Shown piece after piece: positions 44,791 through 52,776 of a DNA stretch of 64,000 nt. Every line of letters begins with the position of its first letter. Within the stretch, counting starts at the first letter, position 1. The translations under genes were made by a program, and so were the position numbers. Under the pieces are notes generated by a model that saw nothing but the letters and a program-made list of their open reading frames with translations, was not told the origin of the DNA and searched no databases. The stretch spans positions 1-64,000 of the forward strand of contig JALUXV010000170.1 in the NCBI GenBank assembly GCA_027013165.1, in the 5' to 3' direction. The stretch is from Alteromonadaceae bacterium. GTDB lineage: Bacteria; Pseudomonadota; Gammaproteobacteria; Enterobacterales; Alteromonadaceae.

Positions 44791-45390
44791 ATGCGTATAT
44801 ACGGCGACAAGCGTTCAGGGAATTGTTACAAGCTTCAACTATTACTTGCCCTACAGGGTAAAACTTGTGAATGGATTGACGTAGATATTCTCAAAGGTGA
44901 GACCCGAACTAACGGGTTTTTAGAAAAATCGGCGAATGGCAAAATTCCGATTTTAGAATTTGATGATGGAAGGGTGATATCTGAATCTAACGCTATTATG
45001 CATTATCTTGCGTCAGGCTCGCCTTTAATACCAAGCTCAACTTATGACTTTGCCAAGTTACTACAATGGCAATTTTTTGAGCAATATAGCCATGAACCTT
45101 ACATCGCGGTAGCTCGATATATCAATATCTACCTCGGCATGCCGCAAGAACGCAAAGCTGACTTTGAAGCGAAGCAAGCTGGTGGCTACAGTGCCTTGGA
45201 AGTGATGGAACGACAACTCAACCAAACTCCTTTCTTGGTGGGAGACAGCTTAACACTGGCAGATATTTCTTTGTTCGCTTATACCCATGTGGCTCATGAA
45301 GGAGGCTTTGATTTAACGCCATTTCCCGCAGTGAGAAACTGGATAACTCTCATTAAAGATCAAAAAGGGTTTATTCCCTTACAAAGCTAA
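44791..45390 (+). CDS. Glutathione S-transferase family protein
   Basis: Thioredoxin-fold N-terminal domain (MRIYGDKRSGNCYKLQLLLA, then NGKIPILEFDDG and ISESNAIMHYL, the GSH gamma-glutamyl-binding ES motif) and an all-helical C-terminal domain (LTLADISLFAYTHVA, the N-capping motif). 199 aa from ATG 44791, which has GGAGGG 9 bp upstream; the frame is open from TTG 44767. The Ser near residue 9 (RSGNC) is the likely catalytic residue. Substrate unknown. Its last 4 bp overlap the convergent DTW gene. Confidence 0.9.
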   Translation: MRIYGDKRSGNCYKLQLLLALQGKTCEWIDVDILKGETRTNGFLEKSANGKIPILEFDDGRVISESNAIMHYLASGSPLIPSSTYDFAKLLQWQFFEQYSHEPYIAVARYINIYLGMPQERKADFEAKQAGGYSALEVMERQLNQTPFLVGDSLTLADISLFAYTHVAHEGGFDLTPFPAVRNWITLIKDQKGFIPLQS

Positions 45391-45977
45391 TCTTTTGCTA
45401 GGCTTCGCCTGTGGTGAATAGGCCCGCGCCAGTGGCTTTGCATAGCACTTTGGAGTTTATACAAGGGTGAAGAATCTATTCCGTATATACATTCAAGCGC
45501 ATAAGCTGTGGCTTCTAACGTAGACAACCCTGCTTCCATCTTAGTATGGCGTATCGCATACTTTGATTTAGGGGCGTGGTTAAAATGAAAGCTTGGAAGA
45601 GTGTTCAACCAGGTGTGTTGTTGCATTATCCCAAATGCTTGTCGCCAACTTCCATCAATAACAACAAGGTTTTTGAGGCGCGTAGAAAGTGTGTGTTGGT
45701 GGTCTTCCAGGGCTTCACTGTTATCGCTGGGATACAATATGGCTGAGTTGGTTGGCAGTAGTCTTTGCATAAGCGCATTTATGCTGTGTAAGTCGTCATT
45801 CGCTATAATTTTCGTGCGCTGGTTGGTTAGTGCGATAAGTTTAGCTGTATTTTTGGCGTGAGAGGCTTCTTTTGAATGCTGCAAAATATAGAGATTTAAT
45901 GGAATGGATAAAGGTTCCAGAGCACTGCATACACATGTGAATAACGGATAATTACAATGGTCACAATATGCTCTCAT
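45387..45977 (-). CDS. DTW domain tRNA-uridine aminocarboxypropyltransferase
   Basis: Member of the TapT/DTW family, which puts acp3 on uridine of tRNA using SAM. N-terminal Cys pairs (CDHCNYPLFTCVC, residues 4-16) form a zinc-binding motif typical of the family. The DTW core appears as IDGSWRQAFGI (Ser in place of the usual Thr), and the helix motif LSTLEATAYAL follows. 196 aa. It is divergent from the alkyltransferase-like gene. Confidence 0.88.
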   Translation of the reverse strand: MRAYCDHCNYPLFTCVCSALEPLSIPLNLYILQHSKEASHAKNTAKLIALTNQRTKIIANDDLHSINALMQRLLPTNSAILYPSDNSEALEDHQHTLSTRLKNLVVIDGSWRQAFGIMQQHTWLNTLPSFHFNHAPKSKYAIRHTKMEAGLSTLEATAYALECIYGIDSSPLYKLQSAMQSHWRGPIHHRRSLAKD

Positions 45978-46019
45978 TTTTATTCTAAACTCACAAACGG
46001 CAAAAATATTGGCTACAAT

Positions 46020-46033
46020 TGTAATGCATTACA
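46020..46033. promoter_or_regulatory. 14-bp perfect palindrome between divergent genes
   Basis: TGTAATGCATTACA is perfectly symmetric and lies 43 bp from the DTW gene start and 33 bp from the alkyltransferase-like start, a position suited to an operator for one or both. The half-site TGTAAT equals that of the HexR-like boxes, but the spacer is 2 bp rather than 3. Confidence 0.4.
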
Positions 46034-46065
46034 GCCATTTTTTATAAATTGGGTCTTTCTCTGAT

Positions 46066-46404
46066 ATGCTCCAACCATCAATGTCAGAGAAAATCTTAAC
46101 AACCTTGGCATTGGTTCCGCCGGGTGTGGTTGTGAGTTACGGTCAACTTGCCGACCTTGCTGGATTGCCCGGAAGAGCGAGGTATGCTGGTCATTGCCTT
46201 AAAAAGACGAGTGAAGTTGTAAACTGGCATCGGGTATTGCGTTCAAATGGACAAATAGCATTTCCAGAAAATACCTTAAATTACAATTTGCAGTGCGAGA
46301 AATTGAAATCTGAAGGTGTTGAAGTTAAAAATGGTAGAGTCAATATGAAACGTTTTGGTTGGATACCAGATACTTATACATTGCTCTCGGTCCTCAAATA
46401 TTAA
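46066..46404 (+). CDS. Alkyltransferase-like (ATL) DNA-lesion binding protein
   Basis: Homologue of the C-terminal domain of O6-alkylguanine alkyltransferases. The reactive PCHR motif reads NWHRV (residues 53-57): Trp54 replaces the acceptor Cys, as in ATL proteins (commonly PWHRV), which flag O6-alkylguanine for nucleotide excision repair rather than repair it. The helix-turn-helix part VSYGQLADLAGLPGRAR is present. 112 aa; ATG 46081 (MSEKI) is an alternative start. No HTH activator or Ada domain is fused. Confidence 0.88.
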   Translation: MLQPSMSEKILTTLALVPPGVVVSYGQLADLAGLPGRARYAGHCLKKTSEVVNWHRVLRSNGQIAFPENTLNYNLQCEKLKSEGVEVKNGRVNMKRFGWIPDTYTLLSVLKY

Positions 46405-46456
46405 TAAGAAAGGCCATAGCCTCTACTCGCAAAATTCGATAGATGAAATTTATAAA

Positions 46457-47665
46457 ATGACACCGTCACCACTGAAAAAAATTACCATCAATGAGTTAAA
46501 ACCCGGAATGTATGTACATCATATAGATGAACAAAAAGGGCGATTGTCGGTAAAAAATCAAGGGAGAATATCGTCACAAGCCTCTGTTGAATTGCTTAAA
46601 AAGCGAGGCGTTAAATCACTGACTATTGATACGTCGAAAACCCTAGCAGTTGATGATGTAAATAGCGACGATGAGTCTGACAACACGAGCAAATGTTTAG
46701 AGCAGCAGTCAAATGGCCCAAAAGTGTCATTAGAAGACGAACTAACTCGCGCTACAAAACTCCATCATCAGGGTAAGCAAATACAGAAGTTGTTGTTGTC
46801 GAGTGTGAAAAAAGGACTTCCGTTTGACGATAAAATACCCCGTGCATTTTCTAAGAATCTCGTTTCTTCAGTAGACAGAAATCCAGATGCACTGTTGTGT
46901 TTAACTAAGATCCGTGAAAAAGATGATTACTTATTTGAGCACTCGCTCAATGTTGCGATACTCCTAGCTCATTTTGCTCGCTACTTAGGAATGTCTGACA
47001 GTGAAGTGCAAGATCTTTCCTATGCTGGCTTTCTTCACGATTTAGGGAAAATCCAAGTCCCTGATGAAATATTGCACAAGCCCGGCCGTCTAACAGATGA
47101 AGAAATGCTAGTGATGAAAGGCCATGTCACATTTGGTGTGGATTATTTAAAGCAAACTGATATTGCTCCACCCCTTATACGCGCCATTAGTGAGCATCAT
47201 GAGAGACTCGATGGACTTGGCTATCCCGCAGGTGTTTCGGGTGATGATATTAGTCGAGCAGGACGAATGCTTGCGATAGCAGATATGTACGATGCCTTGG
47301 TGGCCGACCGAGTATATAAAAAGGGAATGCCAAGTCAGAAAGCCTTTGCCATTCTTATTAATGATGCACCAGAGCGTTTAGATGAAGTGCTAGTGAGACA
47401 ATTCATTAAGTGTATGGGCTTATATCCAGTGGGAAGTGTAGTACTTTTGTCAAATGAGCGGTTAGCTATGGTTACTGCGCAGACTGATAACCCTCTTACA
47501 CCGAATGTTAAGGTGTTTTATTCGGCGCGAAACAATCACTTTTTAGAAGCGAAAGATATTTCGCTAAGTAGCGAACCCCGAATAACCATTGTTAAAGCAG
47601 TCAAGGCGGGGGACTATAACATCGACATAAATGCATTTTTCGAACGCTCCGTATCAGTCGGTTAA
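46457..47665 (+). CDS. HD-GYP domain cyclic di-GMP phosphodiesterase
   Basis: Predicted c-di-GMP hydrolase. The N-terminal DUF3391 domain (ITINELKPGMYVHHID, residues 6-21) is followed by the HD-GYP domain: EHSLNVAILLAHFARYLG, GFLHDLGKIQVPDEIL (HD pair), MKGHVTFG, ISEHHERLDGLGYP (HHExxDGxGYP) and ADMYDALVADRVYKKG. All metal-binding residues are present, so it should be active. About 402 aa from ATG 46457; the frame is open further upstream inside the previous gene. No receiver or membrane domain is present, so the input is probably through the N-terminal domain. Confidence 0.92.
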   Translation: MTPSPLKKITINELKPGMYVHHIDEQKGRLSVKNQGRISSQASVELLKKRGVKSLTIDTSKTLAVDDVNSDDESDNTSKCLEQQSNGPKVSLEDELTRATKLHHQGKQIQKLLLSSVKKGLPFDDKIPRAFSKNLVSSVDRNPDALLCLTKIREKDDYLFEHSLNVAILLAHFARYLGMSDSEVQDLSYAGFLHDLGKIQVPDEILHKPGRLTDEEMLVMKGHVTFGVDYLKQTDIAPPLIRAISEHHERLDGLGYPAGVSGDDISRAGRMLAIADMYDALVADRVYKKGMPSQKAFAILINDAPERLDEVLVRQFIKCMGLYPVGSVVLLSNERLAMVTAQTDNPLTPNVKVFYSARNNHFLEAKDISLSSEPRITIVKAVKAGDYNIDINAFFERSVSVG

Positions 47666-47789
47666 TAGTTTCTGTTTAGCTGCCATTCATCTTTAGCGAC
47701 GTATACTTTGGCTGTATTTAAGAAGGGCAACAAACGCACTTCATTATCCAACGTGTGGTTCAACACAATTTTTATTTTTTGGAGTCATC

Positions 47790-48419
47790 ATGAAACACTA
47801 TATTTTCACGGGAATTGTTGTTTCCACTTTGTTCATCGGTGGATGTATGAGTACCACTAACAATGCGCAGCGAGGCGCAATGATTGGCGCGGTTTTAGGG
47901 GCTGTTCTAGGTAAAGCCACAGGAGATCATGATAAAAGCCGTTATGCGTGGGGAGCTGCCGTCGGAGCAATCGCAGGTGGCGCTATTGGCAGCTATATGG
48001 ATAAACAAGAAGAGGCACTCAGGGAGCAATTGTCTGACACTGGGGTACAGGTGGTCAGAGAAGGCGACAACTTACGCCTAATCATGCCTGGTGAAATTAC
48101 TTTTGCGACCAATAGCTCAACCATTAGCACGAGTTTTCACCCCGTGTTACAAGATGTAGCCACAGTCATTAATCAATACGAGAAAACCATATTGATGATA
48201 AAGGGCCACACTGACGACGTAGGCTCAGAGGAATATAACCAAGGGCTTTCAGAGCGAAGAGCCGGTGAAGTATCTAGTATACTTACTCAATTTAATGTGA
48301 ACCCAACCCGTATTACTTTGGTGGGCATGGGAGAGTACGAACCGAAAGTGCCCAATACCACAGAGGCAAATAGACAAATCAACCGCCGTGTAGAACTAGA
48401 GATCCACCCGCTGACCTAA
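47790..48419 (+). CDS. OmpA-family lipoprotein with glycine-zipper domain (YiaD-like)
   Basis: Outer-membrane lipoprotein: signal peptide with lipobox FIGGC (Cys19), a glycine-zipper stretch (GAMIGAVLGAVLGKATG and WGAAVGAIAGGAIGSYMD), and a C-terminal OmpA domain with the peptidoglycan-binding pattern IKGHTDDVGSEEYNQGLSER and NRRVELEI. This is the architecture of E. coli YiaD. It would link the outer membrane to peptidoglycan. 209 aa; TGGAG precedes the ATG. Confidence 0.92.
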   Translation: MKHYIFTGIVVSTLFIGGCMSTTNNAQRGAMIGAVLGAVLGKATGDHDKSRYAWGAAVGAIAGGAIGSYMDKQEEALREQLSDTGVQVVREGDNLRLIMPGEITFATNSSTISTSFHPVLQDVATVINQYEKTILMIKGHTDDVGSEEYNQGLSERRAGEVSSILTQFNVNPTRITLVGMGEYEPKVPNTTEANRQINRRVELEIHPLT

Positions 48420-48426
48420 TCAAGTT

Positions 48427-48891
48427 TTAAGGGGTGTATGCCTTAATTTGGTCGGCGATATCGTCGGCCAAAGCGTTGGGTACGGGAATGACTAAGTGAT
48501 ACTGGGCAAACTTCCACTGTCCATTTAATTTCTCTAACACTCCTGTACCACGTGTTACGCCTAAGCTCTCGTTACAAAGTAACTCGTCAAACCACGCTAC
48601 GTTACCCGTGGTAGAAAAGTAGATATTTCGCTCTGTTACCCTATACGTCCATCCCTTTCCCTTGTCGAAATAAGGCGTGGCGTAAGCTTTAAATTCTTCT
48701 ACGGTCCAAGTCTCACTGGCATCAGTACCAATAAAAATAGCCTCGTCGTCAAACAGCGCAAAGTAAGCTTGCCCATTGGCTTCTGATGCAAACGTGTGCA
48801 ACGCATCAATGGTGTTTGCAACGTCATCATGGTCGTGTGACAGTGCATAGGCTGATGTAAAAAGGCAAAAAAAGATGGTTAATGCGCGCAT
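48427..48891 (-). CDS. Secreted NTF2-like (SnoaL/DUF4440-type) protein
   Basis: A 154 aa protein with a signal peptide (MRALTIFFCLFTSAYALS) followed by a His/Asp-rich start (HDHDDVANT) and a single NTF2-like alpha+beta domain (IDALHTFASEANGQAYFALF, DEAIFIGTDASETWTVEEF, NGQWKFAQYHLVIPVPN). Such domains often bind small molecules or act as ketosteroid isomerase-like enzymes; the substrate is unknown. It is convergent with the OmpA-type lipoprotein gene, 7 bp apart. Confidence 0.8.
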   Translation of the reverse strand: MRALTIFFCLFTSAYALSHDHDDVANTIDALHTFASEANGQAYFALFDDEAIFIGTDASETWTVEEFKAYATPYFDKGKGWTYRVTERNIYFSTTGNVAWFDELLCNESLGVTRGTGVLEKLNGQWKFAQYHLVIPVPNALADDIADQIKAYTP

Positions 48892-48960
48892 AAGTTTCCC
48901 AAGGTATTTACTTTACTCATGCTAAATAATGCGGCAAAACAAGGGAAATGTCACAAAGAT

Positions 48961-48995
48961 AAAAACAGTGTCGTACAAACTCATGTACGACACTG
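48961..48995 (-). terminator. Terminator of the ABC transporter operon
   Basis: CAGTGTCGTAC (48966-48976) and GTACGACACTG (48985-48995), loop of 8, form an 11-bp perfect stem. Read leftward it is followed by T5, so it ends the leftward ABC operon 10 bp after the last stop. Confidence 0.9.
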
Positions 48996-49004
48996 GACTA
49001 GACT

Positions 49005-50297
49005 TTATGGTTGTGAGCTTTTTACCCCGTCGCCTTGCTTGTTGAAAGACGGGAGGTCATTTAACACATCTACCGAAAACTCCACATTGTTAAACAGCAA
49101 TGGATAATAAAACTGTCTAAGGTCAGCGTGGTATTGCCTGATACTGGCCTCGTACGCCATCATTGCGTGGGTATTGGTATCTGCAATCGCCGTCATTACT
49201 CGTTGCGTAAGCATGGGCGGAGACACCCAGGCGATGTAACTGGCTAGCTTATCGCGACGCTGAATAGCCTCTCTGTACGATGAAGACAAGGGGGCTGCGG
49301 TTTGATCGCCAACTTGCTGAAACGCGTAGTACCATTTCCACTCAAACAGAGAGTTCATGTCTGTCTTGTCAGCCCATTGTGGGTGAGTTGCTAGAAATTC
49401 GTCCCACGTGGCTGAAAAGGGTAAATCCCAGGCTCCGTTAACGGCTTCTCGTTGGGTTAATACAATTTGACCGCCGCTAGGGCTTTGCACTGCTGACTTA
49501 ATAATAGTGTCACCCGCGACAGGGATCATCACGGTAATAAGCAGCCATATTCCAAGTAGCGATGAGGCAACGCGAGCCGAGTTCATCGACGCAAAGCGTT
49601 TGATACCTCCAATAGCAAAGGCAATAGTAGTCCACACTGCAAGATGAATTATGGTAATAGCAACCACGAGTGCTACGTTCAGTGCACTAGCTCCAGTGAC
49701 TATCGCACCAACCACAAAGGGGAGCATTATTGCAACTCCTAGCGCAGCGCTTTGTACGGCAGCACGTGTAAGCCATAAGGCTCTTTGATTGCTGGTGGTA
49801 ACCGTCAGTAAATCAAATCGTCCTGCTTCTTTTTCGCCTGAGCGTAAATCATGAAGTAGCAATATGACAAACAAAGGCATGAGCACACTGATCAAAAATG
49901 CGTAATCAAAACGTCCTACTAGCGATAACTCTGGGTTATCGGCATCGGTCTCATAGATTTGACCTTCAAGGGCAAGCATGCGAATTCTATGCTTCCATGG
50001 AAACACGTCTCGTTGACCCATGGCCGCAAATGCCATAGGCGATGGTTCGGCGTAGGTAAGGTGAAAGGTATAGTATGCCGCGCTACCAAAATCACTTTGA
50101 TGAGACTGCACATTAACTCTGTCTGTGTGGTCTTTTTCGAGTAATCTAGCAATGGTTGCATGTTGGGTTTGTGTTTCAGTAATACCACTCCACACCGCAA
50201 AAACAGACAACACAAATGCCGCTAAAACAAACGCTACGCGATATTTTTGCTTGGCAATGAATGTTGCTTCCCGTTTTATATCATTGAAATAACTCAT
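49005..50297 (-). CDS. ABC-2 type permease, DUF3526 family (second permease)
   Basis: Membrane subunit of an ABC exporter, 430 aa. It has an N-terminal helix (YRVAFVLAAFVLSVFAVWSG), a long extracytoplasmic region (about residues 40-130) and then five further helices (for example DYAFLISVLMPLFVILLL, IMLPFVVGAIVTGASALNV). LRSGEKEAGRFDLLTVTT matches the ABC-2 coupling motif. Its start overlaps the upstream permease by 4 bp. Substrate is unknown; DUF3526 permeases usually occur in pairs, as here. Confidence 0.85.
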   Translation of the reverse strand: MSYFNDIKREATFIAKQKYRVAFVLAAFVLSVFAVWSGITETQTQHATIARLLEKDHTDRVNVQSHQSDFGSAAYYTFHLTYAEPSPMAFAAMGQRDVFPWKHRIRMLALEGQIYETDADNPELSLVGRFDYAFLISVLMPLFVILLLHDLRSGEKEAGRFDLLTVTTSNQRALWLTRAAVQSAALGVAIMLPFVVGAIVTGASALNVALVVAITIIHLAVWTTIAFAIGGIKRFASMNSARVASSLLGIWLLITVMIPVAGDTIIKSAVQSPSGGQIVLTQREAVNGAWDLPFSATWDEFLATHPQWADKTDMNSLFEWKWYYAFQQVGDQTAAPLSSSYREAIQRRDKLASYIAWVSPPMLTQRVMTAIADTNTHAMMAYEASIRQYHADLRQFYYPLLFNNVEFSVDVLNDLPSFNKQGDGVKSSQP

Positions 50298-51730
50298 GGT
50301 TTAACTCTCCTAATAGCAACGACAAGGAAGCCGACAGTAAGAAGAACCCAAAACAAAAGCTGTGTGGCAGCGCTTAAACTTTGCTGTATTCGATCCATTG
50401 TAGGGGCGGGAGCAAAAGAAAACGAAGACAGAACCTGCCAATGGCTAGCATCAACTTTCGCTGCTGTTGCTGTATCTTCATTTTTGTATCGATTCACATC
50501 GTGGTTGTAATCTAAATGGTCGGCGTGAACTTTATTCAAAGACTGAACAAAGTCGAATCGCAAAATTTCAGCTTCCCGTAAAAAGCGATGATGGGTTTCG
50601 ATATTGGTGCCTGCCATTGCCATAGAAAAGGTGCGTATGGCCACGGTGGGCGACAACCAACCAAACCATCGCGAAACCTGTGTTTGAGCAAGCTCGGTAT
50701 CCATTCTGGCTTCTGCAAAGCGGTTCAGCACGTCAGTGAGCTTTTGCTCTGAATACTGTGCTACTACGCCGCGAAAGTTAACGGGAAGTTCACTTACATC
50801 ATCGGCATCGTATTGTGCGAGTAAATTCGCTTTTAATGCGGCAAAGGCAGGGTCTTGTGCATTGTGTCCGTCACCTAGTTTTCTCAACGCCTCGAGCACT
50901 GCAAAGTCCGCTTCTAACTTACCTTGCGAAGGTTCAATTGCAGCGGCGGTTGAACTACCAATGCGAGGTACCAGTATACAAAGTAGTACCCACATGCTGA
51001 TTGAAGAAGCGAAGCTCGCACTACTCTTGTTGAAAAGCGACGATATGCCAATAACAACACCGCACCACACTGCCATATAAAAGCAATATCCAACGAAAAA
51101 ACCTAAGGTGATTACAGTGGCCTCGCCGTTCAGTGTGGCGAAAATACTGGCAATACCCACGGGTAAAATAAACAACAAAGATCCGCAAAATAGCGCTAGG
51201 TATTTACCCACAAAAAGCTGTGACAGTGATAACCCCTGTGTGATCATAATGTTTAGCGTGCCCGCTTCTTTTTCACGAGTGACAGACGCAAAACCTACAA
51301 TGATCACAAAAAGAGGTGCCAATATTTGCAGTAAGAAGCTTGGTGATAAGCTGCTAAATCGTGTCATACCACTAGATTGTCTTTGGTCGGCGAAGATCGC
51401 TGAGTTTTGACGGTGACCTTCCAAAAAGATCGACGTGCCAGTATAGGCGTCAACACCAGGTTCTACTGTGCTGAGTTGAGACGGTGTGCGGAACACATAG
51501 TGTCCGTAATGCACCATGCGATGGGGATGTCTGTCTGGCTGATCGACAAACCGTGCCTCGGCTGTTTCTTGCAACTGTTTTCTCTCAAAAGCTGCCTGTT
51601 GAATATTCATGGTATTTACCACAACGGCGGCGAGTGTAAGTACTAGACCTATCAATAAAACGGTTATGCCAAGTTTGGTTCGCTGCCAATAGCGCCATTC
51701 GTCTGTGAAAATATGTTTTATCGTTTCCAT
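50294..51730 (-). CDS. ABC-2 type permease, DUF3526 family (first permease)
   Basis: 478 aa, same architecture as the next gene: an N-terminal helix (LGITVLLIGLVLTLAAVVVN), a large outside loop and a helix cluster from about residue 140 (SFLLQILAPLFVIIVGFASV). TREKEAGTLNIMITQGLSLS is the coupling segment to the ATPase. It overlaps the ATPase gene by 1 bp and the other permease by 4 bp. The two permeases likely form a heterodimer. The large extracytoplasmic domains are typical of DUF3526 proteins. Confidence 0.85.
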   Translation of the reverse strand: METIKHIFTDEWRYWQRTKLGITVLLIGLVLTLAAVVVNTMNIQQAAFERKQLQETAEARFVDQPDRHPHRMVHYGHYVFRTPSQLSTVEPGVDAYTGTSIFLEGHRQNSAIFADQRQSSGMTRFSSLSPSFLLQILAPLFVIIVGFASVTREKEAGTLNIMITQGLSLSQLFVGKYLALFCGSLLFILPVGIASIFATLNGEATVITLGFFVGYCFYMAVWCGVVIGISSLFNKSSASFASSISMWVLLCILVPRIGSSTAAAIEPSQGKLEADFAVLEALRKLGDGHNAQDPAFAALKANLLAQYDADDVSELPVNFRGVVAQYSEQKLTDVLNRFAEARMDTELAQTQVSRWFGWLSPTVAIRTFSMAMAGTNIETHHRFLREAEILRFDFVQSLNKVHADHLDYNHDVNRYKNEDTATAAKVDASHWQVLSSFSFAPAPTMDRIQQSLSAATQLLFWVLLTVGFLVVAIRRVKP

Positions 51731-52449
51731 CAGAGATCTCGCTTAGAAAACGCAGAGTGCACAGCTTCGGTGTCTATCGCGTCTTGGTTACCGCGCTCGA
51801 ACATTCCTACAATGTTACCGTTGTGAAGTAGCCCGATGCGGTGAGCAATTTGACAGGCGCCATAAACGTCATGTGTGACCATAAATACAGTGGTTCCTTG
51901 GGACGATAACCTTGCTATAAGTTGGTTGAATTCATCTATCGCACTGGGATCTAAACCCGATGTTGGTTCGTCGAGAAACAATACCGGGGCCTCGCGAAGT
52001 AGCGCTAACGCAATAGCCGTCTTTTGACGCATGCCTTTTGAATAGTTAGACAGAGATCTATGTCTCGCATCAGATTGCAAAGCAACACGGTTAAGCGCTT
52101 GTTCAATTTCATTTTCAGTTCGCGATATGCCTCCGAGCGAAAGGAAGTACTGAATGTTTTCAACGCCCGACAAATGACCATACAAGGTGACTGACTCTGG
52201 AAGATAGGCAATGTTTTTACGAATGGTATTAATGTCTTTCTTGACTGACATATCTAATACAAATGCATCGCCAGAGGTGGGTGATACCGTGCCTAAAAAG
52301 GTTTTTAGTGCCGTAGACTTTCCGGCTCCATTGCCTCCAAGTAAAGCGAATACCTCTCCCTGCTTTACTGCAAAATCTACTTGGTTTAGCACTGTATGAT
52401 CTGAAAAACTAACAGTTAATGATGATGCTTTGAGTATGTCTTTTGGCAT
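51730..52449 (-). CDS. ABC transporter ATP-binding protein
   Basis: Nucleotide-binding subunit for the two permeases. Walker A LLGGNGAGKSTALKTFLG (about residues 36-53), signature LSNYSKGMRQKTAIALAL, Walker B APVLFLDEPTSGLDPSAIDE and the switch His in VTHDVYGA are present. 239 aa. It is of the NosF/CcmA-like subgroup. It heads the three-gene operon, with a Zur-like box 24 bp upstream of the start. Confidence 0.92.
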   Translation of the reverse strand: MPKDILKASSLTVSFSDHTVLNQVDFAVKQGEVFALLGGNGAGKSTALKTFLGTVSPTSGDAFVLDMSVKKDINTIRKNIAYLPESVTLYGHLSGVENIQYFLSLGGISRTENEIEQALNRVALQSDARHRSLSNYSKGMRQKTAIALALLREAPVLFLDEPTSGLDPSAIDEFNQLIARLSSQGTTVFMVTHDVYGACQIAHRIGLLHNGNIVGMFERGNQDAIDTEAVHSAFSKRDL

Positions 52450-52776
52450 TATTGGCTCAGTGATTTTGAGTTATGTTATATTGTAACAGTTGGGGTGTTT
52501 GTTTTACCCAAGTCAAACTCACTAGTCAAGCAATGGCTGTTTTTTTAAATGCGATAACACGTACTAGTTTCGTCAAAAATCAACGCCATTTGGTGTTTGT
52601 ATCACACTGTTATTTAAAGTTTTTGTTAACCTTGTTGCGAAAATGTGTCTATTTTATAAACATTGTGGTGTTAGCCCATTTGTTAGTTGTTATCTCATAG
52701 TTAGCGTGTAACTTAGTACAAAATATAGGTTCTTTTTGTCGATTTTTTGGGTTGCTACCCAATGTAGGGGCAAGGT
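52450..52776. other. Divergent intergenic region, ABC exporter and chemoreceptor
   Basis: 327 bp without a credible gene. Apart from the Zur-like palindrome near its left end I see no further operator or RNA signal. A 75-codon open frame at 52473-52700 lacks a ribosome site and protein-like composition. Confidence 0.6.
52473..52489 (-). promoter_or_regulatory. Zur-like box upstream of the ABC exporter
   Basis: ATGTTATATTGTAACAG fits the core of the gammaproteobacterial Zur site ATGTTATANTATAACAT at 14 of 16 defined positions. It lies 24 bp before the ATPase start, overlapping the likely promoter, where binding would repress. AT-rich palindromes can match by chance. Confidence 0.4.

Noticed and set aside
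46355-46456. Upstream extension of the HD-GYP gene
   Set aside because: Overlaps the ATL gene and has no family similarity; DUF3391 begins just after ATG 46457.
48547-48562. parS-like CACGTG sites at about 48.55 kb and 49.41 kb
   Set aside because: Only the central CACGTG agrees; the flanks do not fit TGTTNCACGTGAAACA.
52473-52700. 75-codon frame in the ABC/MCP intergenic region
   Set aside because: No ribosome site, odd composition and it starts inside the Zur-like promoter region.
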